Source of the DNA: a virus
IMG/VR virus record: IMGVR_UViG_3300033150_001288
Location: 1-39,432 of that record
Direction: 5' to 3' (one strand)
DNA: 39,432 nt
Part shown: piece by piece, positions 1 to 6,049 of the stretch
Numbering within the stretch: the first letter of the stretch is position 1
How the letters are laid out: every line of letters starts with the position of its first letter
Notes under the pieces: model-generated
Databases searched by the model: none
The model's input: the letters and a program-made list of their open reading frames with translations, nothing else
What the model was told of the DNA's origin: nothing
Program-made: the position numbers and the translations under genes

Positions 1-185
1 TGGGGTAGGTGATGTTCACCCTCCATTTTACTGCCGCCTTACATCTGCTTTACATCATTTAATACAACCACAATAATCTATACAATCACAATATCTTCCA
101 TAATCATAACATTTTATACAGTTTAATTTATTGATACAATTACCAAATAATTTTACTAAATAGTTTAGTTTTTTTCAATTTTCAT
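1..185. other. Non-coding left end upstream of the first early promoter
   Basis: No convincing gene lies here. The sequence shows a small hairpin (GGTGA, loop TGT, TCACC) at 8-20 and two near-identical direct repeats, TACAACCACAATAATC at 63-78 and TACAATCACAATATC at 81-95. The rest is AT-rich spacer leading into the promoter at 186. The repeats could be operator half-sites or chance low-complexity sequence. If the genome is circular, the first 12 bases would complete the truncated ORF at the right end. Confidence 0.4.
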
Positions 186-213
186 TTGACTTTTGTATTT
201 TATCTATTATATT
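186..213 (+). promoter_or_regulatory. Early sigma70-type promoter
   Basis: TTGACT at 186-191 and TATATT at 208-213 are 16 bp apart. The start codon at 261 follows about 40 nt downstream of the expected transcription start, behind an AAGGAG ribosome site. The -35 hexamer is the same TTGACT variant seen at 3610, 4280, 8154 and 38765, so it fits a phage-wide promoter family. Confidence 0.65.
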
Positions 214-260
214 ATAAGTAGTGCTAAAAGATATTTGATAACTTAATAAGGAGACAAAAA

Positions 261-503
261 ATGAGTCTACGAAACAAGTTAATAAAACTAACCAATGAAA
301 AAACAGATGCGGAGAAGGCTGTTGACTTGATACATAGCACCAATCCCAAGCAAGCTTCACTCTACGATGTGCTTTTCTTATTAAGATTGATTGACCCAAA
401 ACCAAACAATCAACTGGCTTATCTCCAATTTGAGGCTTATTTATGGTACAAAAAGAATTGGAAGGTAATAGAAAAACGTTTTGAAGCGGCAAAAACTTCC
501 TGA
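261..503 (+). CDS. Small early protein, unknown function (80 aa)
   Basis: This is the first gene after the promoter at 186. The ATG has a good ribosome site (AAGGAG) 7-8 nt upstream. The 80-aa product is charged and looks all-helical, with a hydrophobic stretch near residues 34-45 (SLYDVLFLLRLID) and a WYKKNW motif near the C-terminus. I recognise no domain. It is followed by the first copy of the 21-nt stem-loop element, which punctuates the next three genes too. It is probably an early host-interaction or regulatory protein, by position only. Confidence 0.6.
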   Translation: MSLRNKLIKLTNEKTDAEKAVDLIHSTNPKQASLYDVLFLLRLIDPKPNNQLAYLQFEAYLWYKKNWKVIEKRFEAAKTS

Positions 504-530
504 AAAACCCTGCGAATAGAGAATAAGATT

Positions 531-551
531 TAGCCAGGGACGGCTTGCAAT
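531..551 (+). repeat. Intercistronic stem-loop element, copy 1
   Basis: This is the first of four copies (also 759-779, 1032-1052, 1225-1245) with consensus AGCCASGGAYGGCTTGCAAT. AGCC and GGCT pair around a six-base loop. This copy has loop AGGGAC and sits 28 nt after the stop of the preceding gene. The stem is invariant while the loop varies at two positions, which suggests selection on RNA structure. Confidence 0.75.
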
Positions 552-595
552 AATAACAAATAATTAAAGGAAAATAAAAGAAAAGGAGAACTAAA

Positions 596-760
596 ATGAA
601 ATGTGACACAGATAGAAAATTAAACCTTTTTGTCGAGCGGACGTCTTTGGATGCTGGTCTTATTAGAGACCTTGTAGACCGTCTTGATTATTTAACATTA
701 GAGGAAATTCAAAAGATAACATCGGTTCTTCTGACCATAGAACGAGAATTAGCAAATTGA
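596..760 (+). CDS. Small early protein, unknown function (54 aa)
   Basis: The ATG at 596 is preceded by AAGGAGAACTAAA, a 16-nt leader string (with the ATG) that is repeated exactly before the gene at 830. The product is 54 aa and mostly helical, with an amphipathic C-terminal half (LIRDLVDRLDYLTLEEIQK). No domain is recognised. The TGA stop lies inside stem-loop copy 2, so termination occurs at the base of the hairpin. Confidence 0.6.
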   Translation: MKCDTDRKLNLFVERTSLDAGLIRDLVDRLDYLTLEEIQKITSVLLTIERELAN

Positions 761-779
761 GCCACGGATGGCTTGCAAT
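759..779 (+). repeat. Intercistronic stem-loop element, copy 2
   Basis: This second copy has stem AGCC/GGCT and loop ACGGAT. Here the flanks also pair: AATTG just before and CAATT just after can form a lower stem with a TG bulge. The stop codon of the 596 gene (TGA 758-760) is within the structure. Confidence 0.75.
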
Positions 780-829
780 TATAATGTTGGTTTAATGAGA
801 ACGAAAAAGACTAATTAAGGAGAACTAAA

Positions 830-1027
830 ATGTTATCAAAAAAACACTACAAAGCTATTGCGGAGATTATTTCCCAGGAACTTGATTTTGCGACTACCAT
901 TGACGGACATTGCCCAAATTGTAAATATCGCATTAAAACACTCGCCGAGAATTTGGCCGATTACTTTGAGGAAGATAATCCAAGATTTGACCGTCAGAAG
1001 TTTTTGAGGGCTTGTGAGCTCTTGTGA
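830..1027 (+). CDS. Small conserved phage protein with a CxxC pair (65 aa)
   Basis: The product is 65 aa. Its C-terminal half (LADYFEEDNPRFDRQKFLRAC) matches a type of short protein I know as widespread in phages, with the pattern 'LA..F..DNPRFDR..F..AC'. The function of that family is unknown to me. An inserted CPNC near residues 28-31 could bind a metal with the C-terminal Cys. The last codons lie in a perfect 10-bp tandem duplication (1011-1030), which changes the C-terminus from CEL to CELL. Confidence 0.7.
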   Translation: MLSKKHYKAIAEIISQELDFATTIDGHCPNCKYRIKTLAENLADYFEEDNPRFDRQKFLRACELL

Positions 1028-1030
1028 GCT
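1011..1030 (+). repeat. Perfect 10-bp tandem duplication at a gene end
   Basis: CTTGTGAGCT occurs twice back to back, at 1011-1020 and 1021-1030, spanning the last codons and stop of the 830 gene. Removing one unit would still give an in-frame TAG two bases further on, inside stem-loop copy 3. It looks like a recent slippage event. Confidence 0.85.
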
Positions 1031-1031
1031 T

Positions 1032-1052
1032 TAGCCAGGGATGGCTTGCAAT
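1032..1052 (+). repeat. Intercistronic stem-loop element, copy 3
   Basis: This third copy has stem AGCC/GGCT and loop AGGGAT, lying 4 nt after the stop of the 830 gene. The core is identical to copy 4. Confidence 0.75.
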
Positions 1053-1080
1053 AATAACTATAACAGTTTAGGAGGTTAAA

Positions 1081-1227
1081 ATGGCAATTTGGAATGTAGA
1101 GTTTAGTTACAATATCGAAGTAGAAGCAAACACAAAAGAGGAAGCTGAAGCTTCTGCTGAAGAGGAATGGTTTGAACTTGAGCCACGATTAGACGAAATG
1201 AATATCAAAGTCAGCAAAATTGATTAG
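1081..1227 (+). CDS. Small early beta-alpha protein (48 aa), paralogue of the 5866 gene
   Basis: The ATG follows a strong GGAGG. The 48-aa acidic product has the arrangement 'V.FSYNIEVEANTKEEAEASAEE', a beta strand followed by an Ala/Glu helix. The same arrangement occurs in the 60-aa product at 5866 (VYEIEVDAYDRNEAERLAEG). Short proteins of this design are common in phages, with no function known to me. The TAG stop is the first three bases of stem-loop copy 4. Confidence 0.6.
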   Translation: MAIWNVEFSYNIEVEANTKEEAEASAEEEWFELEPRLDEMNIKVSKID

Positions 1228-1245
1228 CCAGGGATGGCTTGCAAT
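1225..1245 (+). repeat. Intercistronic stem-loop element, copy 4
   Basis: This fourth copy begins with the TAG stop of the 1081 gene. AAAATTG upstream and CAATTTT downstream can pair as a 7-bp lower stem beneath AGCC/GGCT, so this copy forms the longest hairpin of the set. Confidence 0.75.
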
Positions 1246-1301
1246 TTTACGATTTATTTAGTAGACTATAAATACAGAGTAATCATTGAAGGGAGTAATA
1301 A

Positions 1302-1430
1302 ATGGCTTTTGTAAAGCGTAAAATCAAAAAAGAATGTAAAGTATTGAGACGTTTGCAGAAAAAGTCTTGTAAAGTATTCCGAGGACAGGAAAACACCATA
1401 GGAGATTATAAAAATGCCGACAACTACTGA
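1302..1430 (+). CDS. Very basic micro-protein (42 aa)
   Basis: The ATG follows GAAGGGAG. The 42-aa product is rich in Lys and Arg (12 in the first 27 residues) with repeated CKV motifs (ECKVL, SCKVF). It could bind nucleic acid, but no family is recognised. It overlaps the next small gene by 17 nt in another frame; the ribosome site of that gene lies inside this one. Confidence 0.45.
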   Translation: MAFVKRKIKKECKVLRRLQKKSCKVFRGQENTIGDYKNADNY

Positions 1431-1503
1431 TTATATCAATTGTATAACTGAAACGATATGGGTAATTAAATTGGCTATATTATGGTATTTAGTTTTCTGT
1501 TAA
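1414..1503 (+). CDS. Single-pass membrane micro-protein (29 aa)
   Basis: The ATG follows ATAGGAGAT. Residues 13-29 (ETIWVIKLAILWYLVFC) would form one short transmembrane segment ending at the C-terminus. Its stop at 1501-1503 lies just ahead of the ribosome site of the next gene. Small size lowers confidence, but the ribosome site and hydrophobic pattern support translation. Confidence 0.45.
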   Translation: MPTTTDYINCITETIWVIKLAILWYLVFC

Positions 1504-1514
1504 GGAAATTGAAA

Positions 1515-1733
1515 ATGGAATTATCTGAATTGAATCAAGAGGAATTAGATGCTATTGATAGTTTTAGTTGCTTATCGTTAGCACAGTTGAGAAAATATCA
1601 GAGAGTAAATGAGCAACAAATGAAAATAGCTTATGAGCGACAACTTGATGAGGCTATTTATAAATTGAATATGATGCAGAGAATCCTGGCGGCTGCCGTT
1701 TATAAACGCTGTTTTATAAATAAAAAGGAGTAA
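1515..1733 (+). CDS. Small helical early protein (72 aa)
   Basis: I chose the ATG at 1515, which has AAGGAAA 7 nt upstream, over an in-frame ATG at 1482 that lies inside the preceding membrane ORF. The product is 72 aa and helical, starting MELSELNQEELDAIDSFSC and followed by an amphipathic, Gln/Glu-rich segment resembling a coiled coil. No domain is recognised. Confidence 0.55.
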   Translation: MELSELNQEELDAIDSFSCLSLAQLRKYQRVNEQQMKIAYERQLDEAIYKLNMMQRILAAAVYKRCFINKKE

Positions 1734-1736
1734 TCA

Positions 1737-1904
1737 ATGATTAAAATAAACTACAAGGAATGTGGAGAACATTTTCATTTAACAAAGGAAAGTGATAATG
1801 GTTCATTGTTTTGGGTACAGAATTCAAAGGGAAAAATCCCATATATGCCCATTTATTATTGTCGAAAATGTTTGGATAAAATTAAAAAAGAAATAAAAAA
1901 ATAA
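1737..1904 (+). CDS. Small Cys/His-containing protein (55 aa)
   Basis: The start at 1737 follows AAAAGGAG. The 55-aa product has Cys 9, His 12, His 14 and a C-terminal CRKC at 42-45, so it could hold one zinc. It ends in a Lys-rich tail. The stop is immediately upstream of a second promoter (1906-1934), so this gene likely closes the first transcription block. Confidence 0.5.
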   Translation: MIKINYKECGEHFHLTKESDNGSLFWVQNSKGKIPYMPIYYCRKCLDKIKKEIKK

Positions 1905-1905
1905 T

Positions 1906-1934
1906 TTGCATTTTGTTAATTTGTATTGTATAAT
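1906..1934 (+). promoter_or_regulatory. Sigma70-type promoter
   Basis: TTGCAT at 1906-1911 and a perfect TATAAT at 1929-1934 are 17 bp apart. The next gene starts at 1956 behind AAAGGAGG. The -35 differs from the TTGACT family, so it is probably weaker or differently timed. Confidence 0.55.
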
Positions 1935-1955
1935 TTAAGTAGAAAGGAGGTCAAA

Positions 1956-2141
1956 ATGGAACTCACAGAAAAAGAAGCTTATAAAATGTATGATGAAATG
2001 TTGGATGAGCTCTATCCTTTAGACGGGATAAATTGCAACCCTTTTTCAATCTTATTGAAAGAGGGAGACCCAACAGCTTATCAATGTGGATTTGTCGATT
2101 GGTGTGATGTTGAAGGAATAAATTTGGATGATTTAACCTAA
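1956..2141 (+). CDS. Small conserved phage protein (61 aa)
   Basis: The ATG at 1956 has AAAGGAGG 5 nt upstream and is preferred to an in-frame TTG at 1926, which lies inside the promoter. The 61-aa product starts MELTEKEAYKMYDEMLDE and contains LLKEGDPTAYQCGFVDWCD. I recognise this as a frequent short phage family ('EAY..YDE.LD... DP.AY..GF.DW.D.EG') of unknown role. Confidence 0.7.
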   Translation: MELTEKEAYKMYDEMLDELYPLDGINCNPFSILLKEGDPTAYQCGFVDWCDVEGINLDDLT

Positions 2142-2188
2142 AAAGGTGAAAGTAATTGATAAAAAATAAGTCAAATATAGGTGATGTT

Positions 2189-2407
2189 ATGAAAAAAATA
2201 GGTTCACAAATACGAGAAAATATCAAAGAAACGAAGTATATTGTTGATATAATTGAAGGAGACGAACAAATAGGCCGTAATGCTTATTTATACAATCTTA
2301 AAACCGGAAAGTATGAACTTTGGACAGAGCGGGACGATTTTGCGGGATATGTTATTGAAATTGACGGGATAGGATATGAATTTGTGCGGGAAATAGGGTA
2401 TCCGTAG
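2189..2407 (+). CDS. Hypothetical protein (72 aa)
   Basis: Two starts are possible: an ATG at 2189 with AGGTGAT close upstream, and an in-frame TTG at 2156 with AAGGTGA at good spacing, which would give 83 aa. I chose the ATG. The product looks like a small mixed alpha/beta fold with a Tyr/Trp-rich middle (YNLKTGKYELWTERDDFAGY). No family is recognised. It is followed 10 nt later by the next gene. Confidence 0.6.
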   Translation: MKKIGSQIRENIKETKYIVDIIEGDEQIGRNAYLYNLKTGKYELWTERDDFAGYVIEIDGIGYEFVREIGYP

Positions 2408-2417
2408 GAGGTGTGCT

Positions 2418-2684
2418 ATGAAAGACCAATATGGACAACCAGTACCAAACGATTTAGTTGCGTTAACTTGTGGAATTGACAGATTTACACCAGAAGAATT
2501 AGAAATAATTGATAATTCAAGATGGTATGAAGTGCAACACTATTGGGGTATTGAGTTAGCTGTATCTTTTAGCGAAGTTGAGGGTTTAGTTGATGAACCT
2601 TTGGGAGATAAGCCCATTACTGTTAAATATATTGATTATCCGTTACATCGTTACGATAAGGATAATGGTTTTTACCACGTTTAA
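2418..2684 (+). CDS. Hypothetical acidic protein (88 aa)
   Basis: The ATG follows TAGGAGGTGTG. The 88-aa product is acidic with several aromatic residues (SRWYEVQHYWGIEL) and one Cys. No known domain is visible. It lies in a run of small early genes between the 1906 and 3610 promoters. Confidence 0.6.
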   Translation: MKDQYGQPVPNDLVALTCGIDRFTPEELEIIDNSRWYEVQHYWGIELAVSFSEVEGLVDEPLGDKPITVKYIDYPLHRYDKDNGFYHV

Positions 2685-2697
2685 AAGGATAGAACAA

Positions 2698-2868
2698 ATG
2701 GCAGGCAAAGGAGATACGAGACGACCCCTTCAAATTACACAGGCCGAAAATGATTTACGATGGTTATTAGCAGAAGGAAAAATAAGTAAGTCCACCTATA
2801 ATCGAAGGTGGAATAAATTAAAGAAAGCCGGTCTTATACAAAGGTCAGGAATAGTGATAAATGATTAA
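2698..2868 (+). CDS. Small 'GKGDTRRP' phage protein (56 aa)
   Basis: The start is set at the ATG 2698 behind AAAAGGATAG; longer in-frame versions run into the upstream gene. The N-terminus MAGKGDTRRP is a signature of a very common short phage family, usually 'GKGD.PRP' followed by 'F...WD'. Here it is followed by a basic helical region (KSTYNRRWNKLKK). The role of the family is unknown to me; the charge suggests nucleic-acid contact. Confidence 0.7.
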   Translation: MAGKGDTRRPLQITQAENDLRWLLAEGKISKSTYNRRWNKLKKAGLIQRSGIVIND

Positions 2869-3298
2869 AATTTGGCTTGATGATTTAAGAAAAGCAAAAA
2901 AAGACTGGATAACAATTATTTGTGCGGAGGATGCTATTGCTTTACTCAAAGAGGGTATTGTCAAGGAAATTAGTTTAGACCACGATTTAGGATTACAAAA
3001 AACTGGATATGATGTTATCAATTGGATTGAAAAAGAAGTTATGACAAAAGGTTTTAATCCACCTATAATTCATATTCACACTGATAATCCTGTTGGGCGA
3101 AAAGCTATGAAAGTAGTTGCGGAAAGAATTAAAAAATATAAAAGAAATTTGAAAGGAATAAAAATGATAGAAAGAAGTGTATTGATAGAGAGACTTGTAG
3201 AAGCTTTAGAAGATGTCAGTGCTGCGGATTTTATTGATGAAATAAATCGAATTTTAGGAACAGATTATACTATTGATGATGTTTTATGGGATGAATAA
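2861..3298 (+). CDS. Cyclic-phosphate processing receiver-like domain protein
   Basis: Residues 1-100 fit the receiver-like fold described as the 'cyclic-phosphate processing Receiver' (cREC) domain in phages. LDDLR is at 6-10, SLDHDLG at 38-44, TGYDV at 48-52 and HTDNPVGRKAM at 73-83. Proteins of this family I know end near residue 100, whereas this one continues for 44 residues (MIERSVLIERLVEALEDVS...). An internal ATG at 3164 with its own AAAGGA ribosome site could start that tail separately. The gene overlaps the preceding stop by 8 nt. The domain assignment is fairly sure; its substrate is not known. Confidence 0.75.
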   Translation: MIKIWLDDLRKAKKDWITIICAEDAIALLKEGIVKEISLDHDLGLQKTGYDVINWIEKEVMTKGFNPPIIHIHTDNPVGRKAMKVVAERIKKYKRNLKGIKMIERSVLIERLVEALEDVSAADFIDEINRILGTDYTIDDVLWDE

Positions 3299-3432
3299 TG
3301 AAAAATATGAAAACGTGTCCAATTTGTGGTAAAACTTGTTATAGCAATGACTTTAAGTTTTGGTGTGATAACTGTAAAATAAGTTTTGAAGCATTCCCCA
3401 TTGTAGAATATCCGAAAATAATGGAGAAATAA
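3298..3432 (+). CDS. Zinc-ribbon micro-protein (44 aa)
   Basis: The start overlaps the upstream stop by one base (TAATG), implying translational coupling. CPIC at 7-10 and CDNC at 23-26 form a classic four-Cys zinc ribbon. The rest is a short hydrophobic tail. The function is unknown; such ribbons often mediate protein or nucleic-acid binding. Confidence 0.6.
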   Translation: MKNMKTCPICGKTCYSNDFKFWCDNCKISFEAFPIVEYPKIMEK

Positions 3433-3433
3433 A

Positions 3434-3613
3434 ATGGAAAATCGATTAGTTTTAACAGATTTGAACCAAGATGATGTTAAAATTATTGCTTCTCTGTATA
3501 TTAAAATAATAATAGATGATGCAGATTATTTTGCTTATCTTTATGTTAACGATTATGTGAATTGTGTCGAGAGATTAAATAAAACCTTCGGAAAAAATAA
3601 AAATTCTGCTTGA
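3434..3613 (+). CDS. Small acidic protein (59 aa)
   Basis: The start lies one base after the preceding stop. The 59-aa product has a helical centre (KIIASLYIKIIIDDADYFAYLY). The TGA stop at 3611-3613 is inside the -35 hexamer of the next promoter, so gene end and promoter are overprinted. Confidence 0.5.
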   Translation: MENRLVLTDLNQDDVKIIASLYIKIIIDDADYFAYLYVNDYVNCVERLNKTFGKNKNSA

Positions 3614-3638
3614 CTTTTTGGGTAAAATATGTTATACT
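3610..3638 (+). promoter_or_regulatory. Strong early promoter with extended -10
   Basis: TTGACT at 3610-3615, a 17-bp spacer, then TATACT at 3633-3638 preceded by TGT (extended -10). It belongs to the TTGACT family with the promoters at 4280, 8154 and 38765 and shares the downstream TTAA. The next ATG is at 3655 behind AGGAGG. Confidence 0.8.
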
Positions 3639-3654
3639 TTAATTAGGAGGAAAA

Positions 3655-4266
3655 ATGTATTATAAATTAACCAATCAAAGATTGCAGACTTATAACAATT
3701 GTCAATGGAAAATAGGAAAATGGAAACGAATAAATGATGATTGTCGAGGAAGTGGTTTATGTACCCAATCGTGGTTTCATTGTTATTCCTCTCCATTACT
3801 TGCTGTATTGTTAAGTCCTATACATATAAATATAAAAGACCCACGATTATTTCGAGTAGAGGTAAAAGGTAAAAAGTTATCGGATAAGGGTTTGAAATAT
3901 GGTTTTACGATGATGCGTTTAGTACAAGAATTACCTCTCCCAGAGATAACGGTAACACAAAAAGTAGCTTTTGCTATTTTATGTGTTAAAGAAATAAATA
4001 GGAGCAAGAAATGGGATGATTGGGCAGATAATTGGTTATCAGGCAAAGATAGAAGTTCTATGACAAGTGTTAACATTGTTGAGACTCTTCTTTCTCCTAC
4101 TGCTTATGCTGCCAAAGTTAGTGTCTTTACTGCTACTCAAGCAGTTAATGAAAATCCTGTTGCAAAGGCTATTGTTGCTCATAATGCTGCTTGTACTGCT
4201 GTAGAGGTTAGTGCTGTAAAAACTATCGATTTAATTAAAATTGCAAAAAAAGCAATGAAATTTTGA
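3655..4266 (+). CDS. Conserved phage protein with alanine-rich tail (203 aa)
   Basis: Residues 1-130 match a phage family I recognise by its blocks: an aromatic N-terminus, 'LC...W.H.Y..PLLAVLL.PIH', 'LKYGF', and 'PEIT..QKVAFAILCVKE ... WADNWLSGKDRS'. The function of this family is unknown to me. In relatives the C-terminus is a run of Ala-rich repeats; here it is a degenerate Ala/Val-rich helix ending in 'IKIAKKAMKF'. The gene is monocistronic between two strong promoters, which suggests separate, high expression. Confidence 0.65.
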   Translation: MYYKLTNQRLQTYNNCQWKIGKWKRINDDCRGSGLCTQSWFHCYSSPLLAVLLSPIHINIKDPRLFRVEVKGKKLSDKGLKYGFTMMRLVQELPLPEITVTQKVAFAILCVKEINRSKKWDDWADNWLSGKDRSSMTSVNIVETLLSPTAYAAKVSVFTATQAVNENPVAKAIVAHNAACTAVEVSAVKTIDLIKIAKKAMKF

Positions 4267-4279
4267 AAAAAGATTTTAC

Positions 4280-4307
4280 TTGACTTTTAGGATTTATATG
4301 TTATACT
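4280..4307 (+). promoter_or_regulatory. Early promoter with extended -10
   Basis: TTGACT at 4280-4285, a 16-bp spacer, then TATACT at 4302-4307 preceded by TGT. It shares TTGACTTTTNGG and ATATGTTATACTTTAA with the 3610 promoter. It drives the 4354 gene and probably the replication genes that follow. Confidence 0.75.
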
Positions 4308-4353
4308 TTAAATAGTATTAGTTCGATTAAAGAAATAAAAAAAGGATAAAAAA

Positions 4354-4539
4354 ATGAAAAAGAAAAGACCTATAACTGAAGTATTTGCTCATATTGTATT
4401 AGATTTGACCTCTATAGTTAAAGCTGTTGGTATTGTTGGAGGGATTGATGAGGAAGATAAAAAGGAGTTTGTTAATGCTTGTAATTCGATATGGTGGGAT
4501 AATCCAATTACTGTAAATGATATTGATTGGGAAAATTAG
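4354..4539 (+). CDS. Small protein (61 aa), unknown
   Basis: The first gene after the 4280 promoter, with AAAGGAT upstream. The 61-aa product has a basic start, a hydrophobic middle (VLDLTSIVKAVGIVGGID) and an acidic end (WWDNPITVNDIDWEN). The ending resembles, in layout only, the C-terminal tail of the receiver-like protein at 2861 (IDEINRILGTDYTIDDVLWDE), so the two may share a short domain. Confidence 0.5.
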   Translation: MKKKRPITEVFAHIVLDLTSIVKAVGIVGGIDEEDKKEFVNACNSIWWDNPITVNDIDWEN

Positions 4540-4576
4540 TTGAGAGATGTGTTATTAAAAGAAATTGGAAAATAAA

Positions 4577-4684
4577 ATGACAACTATTCTACTTTTTTTG
4601 AGTGTGGTGGTTTTAGCTATATCTCTATCAATTCTCATACCAACAGACAGGACAGAATCAAAAAGAAGACGGAGGAGGAAATAG
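4577..4684 (+). CDS. Single-pass membrane micro-protein (35 aa)
   Basis: An N-terminal hydrophobic stretch (TILLFLSVVVLAISLSILIP) is followed by an Arg/Lys-rich tail, so the C-terminus should stay in the cytoplasm. The tail codons double as the GGAGGAGG ribosome site of the next gene, which starts on the base after this stop. No ribosome site of its own is obvious. Confidence 0.5.
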   Translation: MTTILLFLSVVVLAISLSILIPTDRTESKRRRRRK

Positions 4685-5512
4685 ATGCAATGTCTTAATA
4701 AGTATAATTTACCTGAACGGGTAATAAGAATGTTATCTATACCAAGAAAGCCAGTAGAAGGTAGATTTTCAGTTACGAATCTGATTGAAGAACCTTTACC
4801 AAGACGACTTCTTTTAGATAATTGGGACGATGTAGTTATTGATTATTCTGATTTACTTATGTCTTTTCAGGGTATTGCAATGCACCGTCAATATGAGAAA
4901 TTTGCAAAAGATGATGAAGAAGTAGAGCATAAAATTGAAACTCCTATTGATGATGTGATGGTAGTAGGAAAAGCAGATAATTATTTTGATAAAAATATCA
5001 TTGATGTTAAACAAACGAAAATCTGGAGTCCTACTTATCCCTCTACAATTAAAAAATGGACAGCACAGTTAAACGTCTATGCGTGGCAACATAGATTATT
5101 AAAACAAGAGGTTAAGAAATTACTAATTGATGTTTGGTATAAAAATTGGTCAATTACTACAAAACAATATACAAAAGATTATCCTGAATGTGCTTATGAA
5201 GAAATTGAATTGGCTTTATGGAGTTTTGAGGAACAAGAAAAATATGTTAAAGGGCGATTAGAAGCCCACAAAAATCCAAAAGAATGTTCTACAGAGCAAA
5301 AATGGCAAAGAATTGAAGTTAGAAAAGAAGGACGGAAAAGCCCATTAAAAGTTTGTGATACTTTTGTTGAAGCAGAAAATTGGGCAAAAGATTTTATAGA
5401 AAGTGAAAAGACAAAAAAAGTAAAGGTTTATACAGAATTATCAGAACCATTGAATTGTAAATATTTCTGCCTTGCTCGCAGCATTTGTCCTTATGCGAAG
5501 ACGTTAAAATAA
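4685..5512 (+). CDS. Cas4/RecB-like PD-(D/E)XK nuclease
   Basis: The 275-aa protein shows the PD-(D/E)XK exonuclease pattern: GIAMH with His 67, GKAD with Asp 98, then IIDVKQTK with Asp 107 and Lys 109. QLNVYAW follows, which matches the Gln/Tyr motif of RecB/Cas4/AddB nucleases. C-terminal Cys 258, 262 and 268 (with one N-terminal Cys at 3) resemble the iron-sulphur cysteines of that group. It probably resects DNA ends during phage replication or recombination. The start directly abuts the upstream stop, behind GGAGGAGG. The family is clear, the exact role inferred. Confidence 0.8.
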   Translation: MQCLNKYNLPERVIRMLSIPRKPVEGRFSVTNLIEEPLPRRLLLDNWDDVVIDYSDLLMSFQGIAMHRQYEKFAKDDEEVEHKIETPIDDVMVVGKADNYFDKNIIDVKQTKIWSPTYPSTIKKWTAQLNVYAWQHRLLKQEVKKLLIDVWYKNWSITTKQYTKDYPECAYEEIELALWSFEEQEKYVKGRLEAHKNPKECSTEQKWQRIEVRKEGRKSPLKVCDTFVEAENWAKDFIESEKTKKVKVYTELSEPLNCKYFCLARSICPYAKTLK

Positions 5513-5542
5513 AATCTATATTACACCTCAAAGGATAATTAA

Positions 5543-5869
5543 ATGGAACAACAAGAAGAAATTAGAAAAGCAGTAGCTCTCAAAGCTGCTGTTGAAATGG
5601 CTGGTTATACAAAAGAAATATCAATTGTTGAGGTTTTAAATTTGGCAGATAAGTTTCTCATTTGGTTAAGAAATGATATAACTTTACCTCAACCAACCTT
5701 ACAAGAGAAAAAGATATTGGATGCTATTAACGCCAAATTAGGTTTAAGTGAAGCTGTATTATATGAGGAAGTATTAAATTGGGCTGAAAAAGTAGTAAAT
5801 AAACGAATTTATCCGTCAAGAGAAGAAAGCATACAGAAATTTATTGATTATTATCGGAGGGAAAAATGA
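5543..5869 (+). CDS. Hypothetical helical protein (108 aa)
   Basis: The start follows AAAGGAT. The 108-aa product looks all-helical and amphipathic (EVLNLADKFLIWLRN, VLNWAEKVVNK), with no Cys and no recognised domain. It lies between the nuclease and the ssDNA-binding candidate, so a part in replication or recombination is possible on context alone. The next gene overlaps its stop by 4 nt. Confidence 0.6.
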   Translation: MEQQEEIRKAVALKAAVEMAGYTKEISIVEVLNLADKFLIWLRNDITLPQPTLQEKKILDAINAKLGLSEAVLYEEVLNWAEKVVNKRIYPSREESIQKFIDYYRREK

Positions 5870-6048
5870 AAAGATTTGTAGTACCAGTAGTAGTTGAATC
5901 TGTTTATGAGATAGAAGTAGATGCCTATGATAGAAATGAAGCAGAAAGATTAGCAGAGGGGATGAATGTAGATGATATTATTACTAATTACCTTGTGGAA
6001 CAAAGAAAAGATTTTTATATTGAACCAGATTTAGTAAGGGAGATATAA
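5866..6048 (+). CDS. Small beta-alpha protein (60 aa), paralogue of the 1081 gene
   Basis: The start overlaps the upstream stop by 4 nt, behind CGGAGGG. The product has a beta hairpin followed by an Ala/Glu helix (VYEIEVDAYDRNEAERLAEG) and shares this plan with the 48-aa product at 1081. It lies one base upstream of the ssDNA-binding candidate. The function is unknown. Confidence 0.6.
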   Translation: MKRFVVPVVVESVYEIEVDAYDRNEAERLAEGMNVDDIITNYLVEQRKDFYIEPDLVREI

Positions 6049-6049
6049 A

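Noticed and set aside
58-175. Cys-rich minus-strand frame ending near position 58, with a pattern like CIKCYDYGRYCDC
   Set aside because: It has no start codon or ribosome site; the pattern comes from the repeated TACAATCACAATA-like sequence. At most a gene remnant.
175-609. 144-aa minus-strand ORF over the first early genes
   Set aside because: It covers three plus-strand features with good ribosome sites and has none itself; Phe/Ser-rich composition is typical of a shadow frame.
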